From assembly GCF_003001955.1 (NCBI RefSeq), contig NZ_PVNH01000002.1, positions 1-64,000 of the forward strand: DNA of 64,000 nucleotides. Reading direction: 5' to 3'. The position numbers and the translations under genes are program-made. Position 1 is the stretch's first letter, and every line of letters begins with the position of its first letter. Under the pieces are notes generated by a model. That model saw nothing but the letters and a program-made list of their open reading frames with translations. It did not search any database and was not told the DNA's origin. Below are positions 1-9,689 of the stretch, in pieces. Source of the stretch: Prauserella shujinwangii. Lineage in GTDB: Bacteria > Actinomycetota > Actinomycetes > Mycobacteriales > Pseudonocardiaceae.

Positions 1-2
1 GA

Positions 3-110
3 CTCGTCGGCGGCATCCCCTGGTTCGTCCCACCACCCCACGTCGACCCCCGCCGAAGACCCCGCCGCAACACCCTCCACACCAGACACCCGGCCGCACT
101 CGCCGCCTGA
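3..110 (+). CDS. C-terminal end of an HNH endonuclease / DUF222 (13E12-type) protein, partial
   Basis: The window opens inside a reading frame that ends with TGA at 108-110. The 35 visible residues contain GGIPWFVPPPHVDP followed by an Arg-rich stretch and an RNT motif. This resembles the extreme C-terminus of the HNH endonuclease/DUF222 proteins that are repeated many times in actinobacterial genomes, where a WF.PP...DP..(R)PRRN ending follows the HNH domain. The catalytic HNH part lies outside the window, so activity cannot be judged. The assignment rests on a short tail and is therefore tentative. Confidence 0.5.
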   Translation, partial: LVGGIPWFVPPPHVDPRRRPRRNTLHTRHPAALAA

Positions 111-245
111 CCGGCAACCAGCCGCCGGGTGGGCGGGCGTGCCGCGGCGCCGGTCGGTACCGCCGTCCATGCCGACGCCGCCCGACCCGGTGCGGCAGGA
201 GGCCGCGCACGCGCGCCGGATCGAGGCCGCAACGACGTCCCCGCC

Positions 246-854
246 TCAGAGGCCGAGGCCGCGCAGCACGATGGCGAACCCCCGGCGGAACTCCTCCTCC
301 GGCGGGATCGTCGCGGCGTCCGCCGCGGTCTCCGCCAGGATCGGGAACTCCTCCGGCGGCAACGCGGCCAGCGCCGCGGTGCCCGGCCCGGACAGCGGCC
401 CGAAATGCGCCACCTGCAGCGCGCCGAACACGTACCCCAGGATCGTCCGGAACGCGATCACCCGCTGCTCGCCCGTCAGACCCGCGTCCGTGAGCACGGC
501 CAGCACCGTCTCGCCCCAGCGGCGGGAGCTGGGCGACCGGTGCCGGTGGGTCAGCAGCAGCGGGACCACACCCGGGTGGCCGGACACGGCTACCCGGACC
601 CGGTCGGCGAGGACGCCAAGGCGCTTCGCCGGCCCGCCCCTCGGCACGTGCAGGTCGACCGCCCGCAGGACCAGGTCGACCACCAGCTCCTCGAGCTGGC
701 TCCGGTCGGAAACGTAGCGGTACAGCGACATCGTGCCCATGCCCAGCTCCCCGGCGACCGTGCGCATCGACACGGCGGCGAGCCCGTCACGGTCGACGAC
801 GGCCAGCGCCGCGGCGGCGATCTGGGTGAGCGTCAGGGATCGGGGGCGTGGCAT
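246..854 (-). CDS. TetR/AcrR-family transcriptional regulator
   Basis: A 202-residue protein starting MPRPRSLTLTQIAAAAL. Residues ~9-55 form a TetR-type helix-turn-helix (AVSMRTVAGELGMGTMSLYRYV), followed by an all-helical ligand-binding C-terminal domain like those of antibiotic or xenobiotic sensors. I prefer the ATG at 854 over one 16 codons upstream because the N-terminus then begins just before the DNA-binding helix and the upstream 15-bp dyads stay free for binding. The gene is divergent from a peroxiredoxin-like gene, and two GCGTA-N5-TACGC palindromes lie between them, so it probably represses itself and that neighbour. The ligand is unknown. Confidence 0.85.
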   Translation of the reverse strand: MPRPRSLTLTQIAAAALAVVDRDGLAAVSMRTVAGELGMGTMSLYRYVSDRSQLEELVVDLVLRAVDLHVPRGGPAKRLGVLADRVRVAVSGHPGVVPLLLTHRHRSPSSRRWGETVLAVLTDAGLTGEQRVIAFRTILGYVFGALQVAHFGPLSGPGTAALAALPPEEFPILAETAADAATIPPEEEFRRGFAIVLRGLGL

Positions 855-865
855 GAGATTTGACA

Positions 866-880
866 GCGTACAACCTACGC
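866..880. promoter_or_regulatory. Operator dyad 1, GCGTA-N5-TACGC
   Basis: A perfect 5+5 inverted repeat (GCGTA CAACC TACGC) lies in the divergent gap between the TetR gene and the peroxiredoxin-like gene. A second copy lies 29 bp away, centre to centre. Binding by the adjacent TetR protein is inference from position and symmetry. Confidence 0.6.
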
Positions 881-894
881 GCATAGCTTCGTAA

Positions 895-909
895 GCGTAC
901 ACCTTACGC
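895..909. promoter_or_regulatory. Operator dyad 2, GCGTA-N5-TACGC
   Basis: The second perfect GCGTA CACCT TACGC inverted repeat ends 16 bp before the peroxiredoxin-like ATG. The two copies share both arms exactly but differ in the five-base spacer, as expected for a conserved protein-binding site. Confidence 0.6.
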
Positions 910-925
910 CTACGAAGGGGCGCCC

Positions 926-1456
926 ATGGAACAGGTCGTCGAGCGGGAACTGGTCACCGTCACCGGGGAGCGGGTCCGGGTACCGCACCCGGACCGCCTG
1001 GTACACCTGCAGTTCCGGCGGTTCGCCGGGTGCCCGATCTGCAACGTCCACCTGCGGTCGGTGGTACGCAGGCACGAGGAGATCACCGCCGCGGGCATCG
1101 TGGAGGTCGTCTTCTTCCACTCGCCCGCCGCCGAGTTACGCGACCACGACCTGCCCTTCGCGGTCGTCGCCGACCCGGGCAAGCGCTACTACCGGGAGTT
1201 CGGGGTGGAGTCGAGCCGCCGCGCCCTGCTGCACCCACGGACCTGGGGAGCGATCCTGCGCGGCTCGGGACTGACCCTGCTGGGCGCCTTCCGGCCGCCG
1301 GCCACCCGGCAGGAGGGCGGACGGCTCGGCCTGCCTGCCGACTTCCTGATCGACCCGAGCGGCCGGATCCTCGCCGCGAAGCGTGGCGAGCACGCCTACG
1401 ACCAGTGGTCGGTCGACGAGCTGCTGTCCCACGCGAGAGCCGGGACGAGCCGGTGA
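926..1456 (+). CDS. Peroxiredoxin-like (thioredoxin-fold, AhpC/TSA-related) protein
   Basis: A 176-residue protein with GCPICN at 35-40 (Cys36 and Cys39) placed as in redox-active thioredoxin-fold proteins, then a beta-strand HSPAAELRDHDLPFAVVADP and a C-terminal FLIDPSGRILAAKRGEHAYDQW typical of peroxiredoxin-like family members. It probably reduces peroxides or acts as a thiol oxidoreductase in the cytoplasm; no signal peptide is seen. The start is supported by AAGGGG 5 nt upstream. It is divergent from a TetR gene, suggesting induced expression. Codon 71 is TTA (1136-1138), a rare leucine codon in such GC-rich genomes. The exact substrate is unknown. Confidence 0.75.
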   Translation: MEQVVERELVTVTGERVRVPHPDRLVHLQFRRFAGCPICNVHLRSVVRRHEEITAAGIVEVVFFHSPAAELRDHDLPFAVVADPGKRYYREFGVESSRRALLHPRTWGAILRGSGLTLLGAFRPPATRQEGGRLGLPADFLIDPSGRILAAKRGEHAYDQWSVDELLSHARAGTSR

Positions 1457-1459
1457 CCG

Positions 1460-2077
1460 CTAGACGTGCATGCTCGTCGCGAACTGATGGGTGGCCGCGT
1501 CGACGATGTCGGCCGGGGTCGCCTCGATCTCCCCGCCGAGCCAGGCGATCAGCAGCTCGGCGAGGCCACCGACGAACAGCAGCGCGTTGATCTCGTCCCG
1601 CGGCGACGGCAGCGCCGCGGCACCGTACAACGCGGCCGCCTGCGTCACCACCAGCCGGGCGAACGTCCGCAGCAGCTCGTGCCTGCGCCCCCGCAACGAC
1701 GCCGAGGCCGACGACTCGACCATCGCCGCGCGCCCCTTGCGCGGGTCCTCGGTGAGCATGTCGACGAACGCCGTGAGCGCCGCCCGCGCCTTCGCACCCG
1801 CGTCGCCCTCGGTGTCCCGCAGCGCGGCCAGTGCCCGCTCGCCGATCTCCTCCGCCACCCGGTCCACCACGGCCAGCAGCAGCTCGTCGCGGCTCCGGAA
1901 GCTCTCGTAGAAGTACCGCTCGGTCAGCTTGGCGTGCGCGCACACCGCCGTCATCGTCGTCCGCTCGTAGCCCACCGTGCCGAGCAGGTCGAGACCGGCC
2001 TCGAGCAGCTTCGCCCTGCGCTCGGCCTTGCGGTCCTCCGCGCTGACGCCCCGGTACGGGCGGATCGGTGACGACAT
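1460..2077 (-). CDS. TetR-family transcriptional regulator, divergent from a P450
   Basis: 205 residues beginning MSSPIRPYRGVSAEDRKAERR, with a TetR HTH around residues 20-65 (ERTTMTAVCAHAKLTERYFYESF) and a helical C-terminal domain. It lies head to head with a CYP136-like P450 gene, and two GACAG-N6-CTGTC dyads occupy the 72-bp gap. Mycobacteria also carry a TetR gene beside cyp136, so the pair is likely an old functional unit. It probably represses the P450 and itself in response to a hydrophobic ligand; the ligand is unknown. Its stop codon lies only 3 bp beyond the stop of the convergent peroxiredoxin-like gene. Confidence 0.88.
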   Translation of the reverse strand: MSSPIRPYRGVSAEDRKAERRAKLLEAGLDLLGTVGYERTTMTAVCAHAKLTERYFYESFRSRDELLLAVVDRVAEEIGERALAALRDTEGDAGAKARAALTAFVDMLTEDPRKGRAAMVESSASASLRGRRHELLRTFARLVVTQAAALYGAAALPSPRDEINALLFVGGLAELLIAWLGGEIEATPADIVDAATHQFATSMHV

Positions 2078-2092
2078 CGGCCCATCTTGACA

Positions 2093-2108
2093 GACAGCCC
2101 TTCCTGTC
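2093..2108. promoter_or_regulatory. Operator dyad GACAG-N6-CTGTC, copy 1
   Basis: An inverted repeat with five-base arms and a six-base spacer in the divergent TetR/P450 promoter region. It has the same arm sequence and spacing as the stronger palindrome 24 bp downstream. It is probably bound by the adjacent TetR protein (inference). Confidence 0.5.
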
Positions 2109-2115
2109 CAAGAGT

Positions 2116-2133
2116 TGACAGGACGTCCTGTCA
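2116..2133. promoter_or_regulatory. Operator palindrome TGACAGGACGTCCTGTCA, copy 2
   Basis: A perfect 18-bp palindrome positioned 17 bp before the P450 start codon and just upstream of its ribosome binding site, where bound repressor would block transcription. It contains the same GACAG-N6-CTGTC core as copy 1. Confidence 0.65.
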
Positions 2134-2149
2134 GTTCGAGGAGGCACCG

Positions 2150-3517
2150 ATGGGCAAGGTCCTGGCACCCGCTCCGGACCGCAGTACCCTGCGCGCGATC
2201 CCCGGCGACCCCGGACTGCCGCTGATCGGCTACGGGCACCGCTACATCCGCGATCCGCTCCGCCTGTGGTGGGAGCGCTACGAGCGCTACGGACCCGTCT
2301 CCTGGTTCGGCGCCTTCGGCTCGCCCTGCGTGTCCCTGCTCGGCCCGGACGCGTGCGAGGTGGCACTCACCAACCGGGACAAGGCCTTCGCCAACGGCGA
2401 CGGCTGGCGCGCGCTCATCGGGCCGTTCTTCGACCGCGGCCTGATGCTGCTCGACTTCGACGAACACCTCGCGCACCGGCGGCTGATGCAGCAGGCGTTC
2501 ACCAACGAGCGGCTCGCCCGCTACGCCGCCGCGCTCAACCCCGCCATCGACGCCGGTCTCGACCGGTGGCGGCCCGGTCCCCGCTTCCGCGCCTACCCGG
2601 CGGCCAAGAAGCTCACCCTGGACCTCGCGACGAGCATCTTCATGGGCGGCGCCGAGCACACGCCGCCCGCGGAGATGGACCGGATCAACCGGGCGTTCAT
2701 CGACTGCGTGCAGGCCGCCACCGCGCTCGTGCGGTTCCCCGTTCCCGGCGGCCGGTGGCGGCGCGGACTCGTCGGCCGGAGGCGCCTGGAGCGCTTCCTG
2801 CGCGAGTACCTGCCCGCGCGGCGGGCGGGCGACGGCGACGACCTGTTCTCCGTGCTGTGCCGGATCGAGGACGAGGACGGCACCCGGTTCAGCGACGAGG
2901 ACGTGCTCAACCACATGATCTTCCTGCTGATGGCCGCCCACGACACCTCGACCATCACGATCTCCACGATGATGGGCTACCTCGGCCAGCATTCCGAATG
3001 GCAGGAACGCTGCCGCACCGAGTCCCTCGCGATCGGCACCCCGGTGCCCGGCCTCGCCGAACTCGCCACGCTCGAATCGCTGGACCTGGTGATGAAGGAG
3101 TCGATGCGGCTCGTCTCACCGGTGCCCACGATGGCCAGGACGACGGTCAAGGACACCGAGGTGCTGGGCTACTTCCTGCCCGCGGGCACGATGGTGGCGG
3201 TCACCCCGCACTTCAGCCACCACCTGCCCGGCTACTGGCCGGATCCGGAGCGGTTCGACCCCGGCCGGTTCGCGCCCGACCGCCGCGAGGACAAGGTGCA
3301 CCGCTACGCGTGGGAACCGTTCGGCGGCGGTGTCCACAAGTGCCTGGGCATGCACTTCTCCGGCGTCGAGATCAAGCTCGTGCTGCACCACCTGCTGCTG
3401 CGGTTCGCCTGGAGCGTCCCGCCGGACTACCGGACCCCGCTGGACTTCACGTCGCTGCCGTTCCCGAAGGACGGCCAGCCCGTCGACCTGCGTCTCAGGT
3501 CAGCGCGCACCGCGTGA
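2150..3517 (+). CDS. Cytochrome P450, CYP136-like
   Basis: A 455-residue haem monooxygenase. Visible hallmarks are the I-helix oxygen-activation motif AAHDTS (262-267), the K-helix ExxR (Glu317, Arg320) and the haem loop FGGGVHKCLG with Cys398 as thiolate ligand. The stretch IGPFFDRGLMLLDFDEH and the overall layout closely match mycobacterial CYP136, as recalled. Substrate is unknown; electrons would come from a ferredoxin/reductase pair encoded elsewhere. The start at 2150 is chosen for GAGGAGG at 2138-2144, whereas an upstream TTG would overlap the operators. Its last 23 bp overlap the convergent hydrolase gene. It is likely controlled by the divergent TetR. Confidence 0.9.
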   Translation: MGKVLAPAPDRSTLRAIPGDPGLPLIGYGHRYIRDPLRLWWERYERYGPVSWFGAFGSPCVSLLGPDACEVALTNRDKAFANGDGWRALIGPFFDRGLMLLDFDEHLAHRRLMQQAFTNERLARYAAALNPAIDAGLDRWRPGPRFRAYPAAKKLTLDLATSIFMGGAEHTPPAEMDRINRAFIDCVQAATALVRFPVPGGRWRRGLVGRRRLERFLREYLPARRAGDGDDLFSVLCRIEDEDGTRFSDEDVLNHMIFLLMAAHDTSTITISTMMGYLGQHSEWQERCRTESLAIGTPVPGLAELATLESLDLVMKESMRLVSPVPTMARTTVKDTEVLGYFLPAGTMVAVTPHFSHHLPGYWPDPERFDPGRFAPDRREDKVHRYAWEPFGGGVHKCLGMHFSGVEIKLVLHHLLLRFAWSVPPDYRTPLDFTSLPFPKDGQPVDLRLRSARTA

Positions 3518-4877
3518 CGAGGTCGGCCGGGCCGGCGCCGGCGGGCCGGGGCACGGTCGCCGACGGCGGTGGCGGCGTACCCCTGGTCAGCAGCCGCTCC
3601 AGCGCGGTGAACGCGCTGCGGTGGCACGGCGCGAGCGCCCGCAGCCGCTCGGGATGGGCGTCGACCAGCGAGTCGACGTGGGTGCCGTCCTCGATCCGGT
3701 AGTACCGGTGCAGCGCCGACCGCCCCCGCTCGCGCACCATCTCCGCGTAGACGTCGGAGCCGGCGGCGATCGGCAGCAGGGCGTCGAGCGTGCCGTGCAC
3801 GGTCAGCAGTGGCTTGCCGATGCGGCCGGTGAGCCCGATCCGCGCCACCGCCTCGTGCACCTCACTCGGCCGGGACGCGTAGTCGTAGTCCGCGTCGCAG
3901 GCGGGCGTGCCGGGCTCGCAGAAGGGCGTACCGGCCTCGGTCTCGCCGTCGAAGCCGGGGTCGATCTCCTCCCGGTAGACCCGCTGGGTCACATCCCAGT
4001 AGTAGTCGTAGTGGAACGGCCACAGGAACTCCGAGCCCTCCGCGAAGCCCGCGGCGAGCAACTCGGCGCGGGCCCCGGCGGCATCCGGACCGCCGTCGGC
4101 GTACCGGGGGTAGGCCGACAGCGCGGCAGGCAGGAAGTCCACCAGGTTCGGGCCGCGTTCCGACCAGAGCGTGCCCTCCCAGTCGACGCCGCCGTCGTAG
4201 AGCTCGGGATGGTTCTCCAGCTGCCAGCGCACGAGGTAACCGCCGTTGGACAGCCCGGTCGCGATGGTGCGTGCCGGAGGGCGGTGGTAGCGCTGCGCCA
4301 CTACCGCCTTCGCCGCCCTCGTCAGCTGGGTGACCCGGTGGTTCCACTCGGCGATGGCGTCGCCGGGGCGGTCGCCGTCGGCGTGGAACCGCAGGCCGGT
4401 GTTGCCCTTGTCGGTCGCGGCGAACGCGTAGCCGCGCGCGAGCACCCAGTCCGCGATCGCCCGGTCGTTCGCGTACTGCTCGCGGTTGCCGGGTGTCCCG
4501 CTCACCACGAGGCCGCCGTTCCACCGCTCGGGCAGGCGGATGACGAACTGGGCGTCGTGCCCCCACCCGTGGTTGGTGTTGCTCGTCGAGTCGTCCGGGA
4601 AGTAGCCGTCGATCTGTACCCCGGGCACCGGTCCCGGCACCGGCAGCGCGGCCTGCGTCAGCCCCGCCCAGTCCGCCGGGTCGGTGTGGCCGGTGCGTGC
4701 CGTGCCCGCCGTCGTCAGGTCGGGAAGGCAGGCCACCTGCTGGTGTTCGGCCCCCGGCACGTGCACCCAGCGCGCCACCCGGCATCCCGCCGGGCGCTCG
4801 GCCGCCACGGCCGGAGCCGTCACCGCCACCAGCAGCCCGGCCAGCAGTGCCGGCAGCACCGTCACCAGCCTGCGCAT
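3495..4877 (-). CDS. Secreted alpha/beta-hydrolase (tannase/feruloyl esterase or hydroxybutyrate-oligomer hydrolase-like)
   Basis: A 460-residue protein with a Sec signal peptide (MRRLVTVLPALLAGLLVAVT..., cleavage near residue 26). A nucleophile elbow ATGLSNGGY places the catalytic Ser at 210; HGTLDALLPI and EDGTHVDSL near the C-terminus supply the likely Asp and His. Several cysteines (32, 50 and a CEPGTPACDAD segment) suggest disulfides of an extracellular enzyme. The fold and length suit secreted esterases acting on aromatic esters or hydroxyalkanoate oligomers, but the substrate cannot be told from sequence. It is convergent with the P450, overlapping by 23 bp; no functional link is evident. 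Confidence 0.7.
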   Translation of the reverse strand: MRRLVTVLPALLAGLLVAVTAPAVAAERPAGCRVARWVHVPGAEHQQVACLPDLTTAGTARTGHTDPADWAGLTQAALPVPGPVPGVQIDGYFPDDSTSNTNHGWGHDAQFVIRLPERWNGGLVVSGTPGNREQYANDRAIADWVLARGYAFAATDKGNTGLRFHADGDRPGDAIAEWNHRVTQLTRAAKAVVAQRYHRPPARTIATGLSNGGYLVRWQLENHPELYDGGVDWEGTLWSERGPNLVDFLPAALSAYPRYADGGPDAAGARAELLAAGFAEGSEFLWPFHYDYYWDVTQRVYREEIDPGFDGETEAGTPFCEPGTPACDADYDYASRPSEVHEAVARIGLTGRIGKPLLTVHGTLDALLPIAAGSDVYAEMVRERGRSALHRYYRIEDGTHVDSLVDAHPERLRALAPCHRSAFTALERLLTRGTPPPPSATVPRPAGAGPADLVTRCALT

Positions 4878-5003
4878 CGCGACCTCCCAGATCGTCGTCG
4901 GTCCGGTCGCGAGAACAGTAGAAAGCGGCGCGGCGGCGCGAAATGGGCACGCACCCCATGAACCGGGCGCCGGAGGTGGCCGTGACCTACACGGCCCGCA
5001 CCG

Positions 5004-6926
5004 TCACCGCAGCATCGGAGCTTCCAGGAACTGCTCCGGGACCGCGAACGCGTCGACGAGTGTGCGGGCGTGCGGGCGGAGCTCCTGGCACAACTGGTTC
5101 ACGGCGGCCGCCACCGCCTTCGACCGGGTGCTGGTCAGCCTTCCGTGCTCGGCGAACCACGCCCGGTCGGCCTCGATCTCGGACAGCACGTACAGATCGC
5201 ACAGCCGCTCCAGCAGCCGCTTCGCCGCCGGATCGGCGCACCGGTCGATCGCCGCGACGAACGCCTCCAGGACCAGCCGTTCCACGTGCACCCTTCCGGC
5301 GAGCAGCACGTGGTCCTGCGCGTCGTTGAACAGGTCGAACGCGTTCTCCGCCGTCGCCCGCCGGAGCCTGCGCGCCACCCCGCTCAGCACGTGCTCCTCG
5401 CGGTCCTCGAAGACCCGGCACTGCCAGGCCCGGTCGAACAGCACGCTGTCGTCGTCGCGGCCGGGGCCCGCCTCCAGGATCCGGTCCACCACCTTGCGGG
5501 CCGAGGTCCGCTCGATGACGGAGTCCACGAACTGCTCGGCGAGGAACCGCAGCGTCGCCAGCGGGCTCATGTCGGAGAAGTCGTCCCGGTACTGCGTCAG
5601 CAGCCCGCGCGCGACGAGCTGCAGCAGGACCGTGTTGTCGCCCTCGAACGTCGTGAACACGTCGGTGTCGGCCTTGAGCGAGGGCAGGATGTTCTCGGCG
5701 AGGTAGCCGGCGCCGCCGCACGCCTCGCGGGCGGTCTGGATCGTCCGCGTGGTGTGCCAGGTGGACAGTGCCTTGAGCCCGGCGGCGCGCGACTCCAGTT
5801 CCCGCTGCCTGCGCTCGTCGACCTCGCCACTCGCACTCTGGATCTCGTGCAGGCTGGCCACGAGCTCCTCCTGCGCGAAGTGCAGCGCGTACGTCCTGGC
5901 GATCGCGGGCAGCAGCTTCCGCTGGTGCGCGAGGTAGTCGAGGACGGCGATCTCCTCACCGGTGTCGGGCCGGAAGAACTGCCGCCGCCGCTCGGCGTAC
6001 CGGGTGGCGATCGTGAGGGCGCGCTTGGCCGCGCTGCCCGCGCTGCCCGCCACGCTGATGCGGCCGCGCACGAGCGTGCCGAGCATCGTGAAGAACCGCC
6101 GGTTGTCGCTCTCGATCGGGCTGCCGTACGTGCCGTCCTCGGCCACGTCGCCGTAGCGGTTGAGCAACGCGGTCCTCGGGACGCGTACGTGGTCGAAGTA
6201 GAGCCGCCCGTTGTCGACGCCGTTCAGCCCCGCCTTCGGGCCACAGTCCTCGATGCGCACGCCCGGCACGGGCCTGCCCTCGTCGTCGCGGATCGGCACG
6301 AGCAGCGCGTGCACGCCGCGGCTCTCCCCGCCGGTGACCAGCTGCGCGAAGACCACCGCGAGCCTGCCGTCGCGCGCGGCGTTGCCGATGTAGTCCTTGC
6401 GCGCCGACTCGTCGGGCGTGTGGACGACGAACTCCCGCGTTCCGGCGTCGTACGTGGCGGTGGTGCGCAGGTTCTGGACGTCCGAGCCGTGTCCGGTCTC
6501 GGTCATCGCGAAGCAGCCGAGCAGGTCCAGCTCCATGATCCGGCGCAGGTACTCCTCGTGGTGCCTGCGGGTGCCGAGCAACTGCACGGCGCCGCCGAAC
6601 AGCCCCCACTGCACACCGGCCTTCACCATCAGCGAGAGGTCGCCGAACGCCAGCATCTCGAACGAGGTGATCGAGCCGCCGATGTCCTCGCCACCGCCGT
6701 ACTCCCGGGGGAAGCCCAGCCGGGGCCGTCCCGTGGCGGCCAGCTCCCGCAGCTGGTCGAGGACCTGCGCGCGGTGGGTCTCCACGTCCAGCCCGTACGG
6801 CTCGCGGAACTTCGTGTCGGCGACCTGCTCGCGGATCTCCCTGCGGATCTTCGCCCAGCGCCCGTCGAGCAGCTCCGTCAGCGCGGCGGGGTCCACTTCG
6901 GTCGCGGTCGGCAGCGAGGACGTCAT
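5004..6926 (-). CDS. Acyl-CoA oxidase/dehydrogenase-family flavoprotein
   Basis: 640 residues, longer than ordinary acyl-CoA dehydrogenases (~380-400) and close to acyl-CoA oxidases. The N-terminal helical domain is followed by CFAMTETGHGSDVQNL (beta-domain, FAD/substrate contact), a GRISVAGSAGSAAKRAL helix, and TTFEGDNTVLLQLVARG near residue 425, where the Glu of EGDN is the expected catalytic base. A ~200-residue C-terminal domain matches the extra domain of oxidases. It should oxidise an acyl-CoA to the trans-2-enoyl-CoA using FAD, with either oxygen or an electron-transfer flavoprotein as acceptor. It stands alone between a hydrolase gene and a small unidentified gene; chain-length specificity is unknown. 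Confidence 0.85.
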   Translation of the reverse strand: MTSSLPTATEVDPAALTELLDGRWAKIRREIREQVADTKFREPYGLDVETHRAQVLDQLRELAATGRPRLGFPREYGGGEDIGGSITSFEMLAFGDLSLMVKAGVQWGLFGGAVQLLGTRRHHEEYLRRIMELDLLGCFAMTETGHGSDVQNLRTTATYDAGTREFVVHTPDESARKDYIGNAARDGRLAVVFAQLVTGGESRGVHALLVPIRDDEGRPVPGVRIEDCGPKAGLNGVDNGRLYFDHVRVPRTALLNRYGDVAEDGTYGSPIESDNRRFFTMLGTLVRGRISVAGSAGSAAKRALTIATRYAERRRQFFRPDTGEEIAVLDYLAHQRKLLPAIARTYALHFAQEELVASLHEIQSASGEVDERRQRELESRAAGLKALSTWHTTRTIQTAREACGGAGYLAENILPSLKADTDVFTTFEGDNTVLLQLVARGLLTQYRDDFSDMSPLATLRFLAEQFVDSVIERTSARKVVDRILEAGPGRDDDSVLFDRAWQCRVFEDREEHVLSGVARRLRRATAENAFDLFNDAQDHVLLAGRVHVERLVLEAFVAAIDRCADPAAKRLLERLCDLYVLSEIEADRAWFAEHGRLTSTRSKAVAAAVNQLCQELRPHARTLVDAFAVPEQFLEAPMLR

Positions 6927-6966
6927 GGCTCCAGGCTGCCCGAACCGGCGGCCTTCCGCAGCGCGG

Positions 6967-7012
6967 CTCGTGAGTGCGGAACGTGGTGAGAACGACGTTG
7001 TGCGCTCACGAG
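6967..7012. repeat. Palindromic intergenic element, copy A
   Basis: Arms CTCGTGAG (6967-6974) and CTCACGAG (7005-7012) enclose the core GGAACGTGGT...AACGACGTT seen in copies B and D. The right arm supplies the TGA stop (7006-7008 on the minus strand) of the neighbouring minus-strand gene. It probably acts as a terminator-like hairpin between that gene and the acyl-CoA oxidase gene. Confidence 0.7.
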
Positions 7013-7563
7013 GCGTCCGGGCCCTGGGCGCGCAGGTCGTCGACCTTCGCCATCGCCTCCCGCAGCTCGGCCAGCCACGACTCGGCGTGCTGGCCCACCA
7101 GCCGGACGGCCCAGGCCAGCGCCTCCGAGCGCGAGCGGGCCACTCCCGCGTCCACGAGCGTGTCCAGCACGCGGCGCTCCGGCTGCCGCAGCCGCGTCAT
7201 CACCGGCGCCGACAGGGTGGTGAACAGTTCCCGCGTGCCGCCGACGCGGGCGCCCCACGAGACCTTCCTGCGGTAGCGGTGCTCCGCCTGCCTCGCGATC
7301 TCGATCCGCGCGTCCCGGGTCTCCTCGCGGAACCGGCTGATCCGGCCGGACTCCGCCGCCGCCCGCTCGGCGTCGTCGGCGTACTCGCCCGGCAGCGGCG
7401 GCAGCTCGCCGACCACCAGGATCTCCTCCCGGTCGACGGTGATCTCCGGGTCGCCGGTGAACCAGTCGTCGGGCAGCCTGCCGCTGAACCACGCCGCCGC
7501 GTCGGCCGCGCTGGGCACCTCGCCCTGCTGCCAGCCGCCCCGCACCTTCCAGCCACGTCCCAT
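7006..7563 (-). CDS. Conserved protein of unknown function with ribbon-helix-helix-like C-terminus
   Basis: A 185-residue soluble protein. I do not recognise the family. The first ~50 residues (PDDWFTGDPEITVDREEILVVGEL) look like a compact beta-rich unit; residues ~70-105 are a charged helix (REETRDARIEIARQAEHRYRR); residues ~125-160 (PERRVLDTLVDAGVARSRSEALAWAVRLV) have the spacing of a ribbon-helix-helix or a helical pair. This suggests, but does not prove, DNA binding. RBS GGAGGCG precedes the ATG. A tandem 8-mer, TGATTACA twice (7578-7593), lies just upstream of the RBS and could be an autoregulatory site. The stop codon lies inside palindromic element A. Confidence 0.6.
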   Translation of the reverse strand: MGRGWKVRGGWQQGEVPSAADAAAWFSGRLPDDWFTGDPEITVDREEILVVGELPPLPGEYADDAERAAAESGRISRFREETRDARIEIARQAEHRYRRKVSWGARVGGTRELFTTLSAPVMTRLRQPERRVLDTLVDAGVARSRSEALAWAVRLVGQHAESWLAELREAMAKVDDLRAQGPDAS

Positions 7564-7574
7564 GATCGCCTCCG

Positions 7575-7596
7575 CGATGATTACATGATTACATCG
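7575..7596. promoter_or_regulatory. Tandem TGATTACA repeat with flanking CGATG/CATCG arms
   Basis: Two adjacent copies of TGATTACA (7578-7585 and 7586-7593) are bracketed by an inverted CGATG (7575-7579) and CATCG (7592-7596). The AT-rich site stands out from the GC-rich surroundings and abuts the RBS of the unidentified minus-strand gene. It is a candidate operator; the binder is unknown. Confidence 0.4.
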
Positions 7597-7655
7597 CTGC
7601 CGAACTTACGCCGAATCGCGGAGTGTGGACACGGTGTTCTCCGAGGGCGGACGCG

Positions 7656-9662
<2,007 letters not shown>

Positions 9663-9689
9663 GGTTCCAGCGTCTCACACGGGTACGGG

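Noticed and set aside
1-246. A second gene in the left-hand gap
   Set aside because: After the stop at 110 the remaining frames are shadows of the TetR gene or lack start signals; I see nothing further.
3330-4961. Long plus-strand frame opposite the secreted hydrolase
   Set aside because: Composition is Arg/Val/Gly/His-rich with no domain; the minus strand encodes a protein with signal peptide and catalytic motifs.
5070-6989. 639-residue plus-strand frame opposite the acyl-CoA oxidase
   Set aside because: Shadow of a clear flavoprotein gene in the complementary frame; no ribosome binding site and no recognisable motif.
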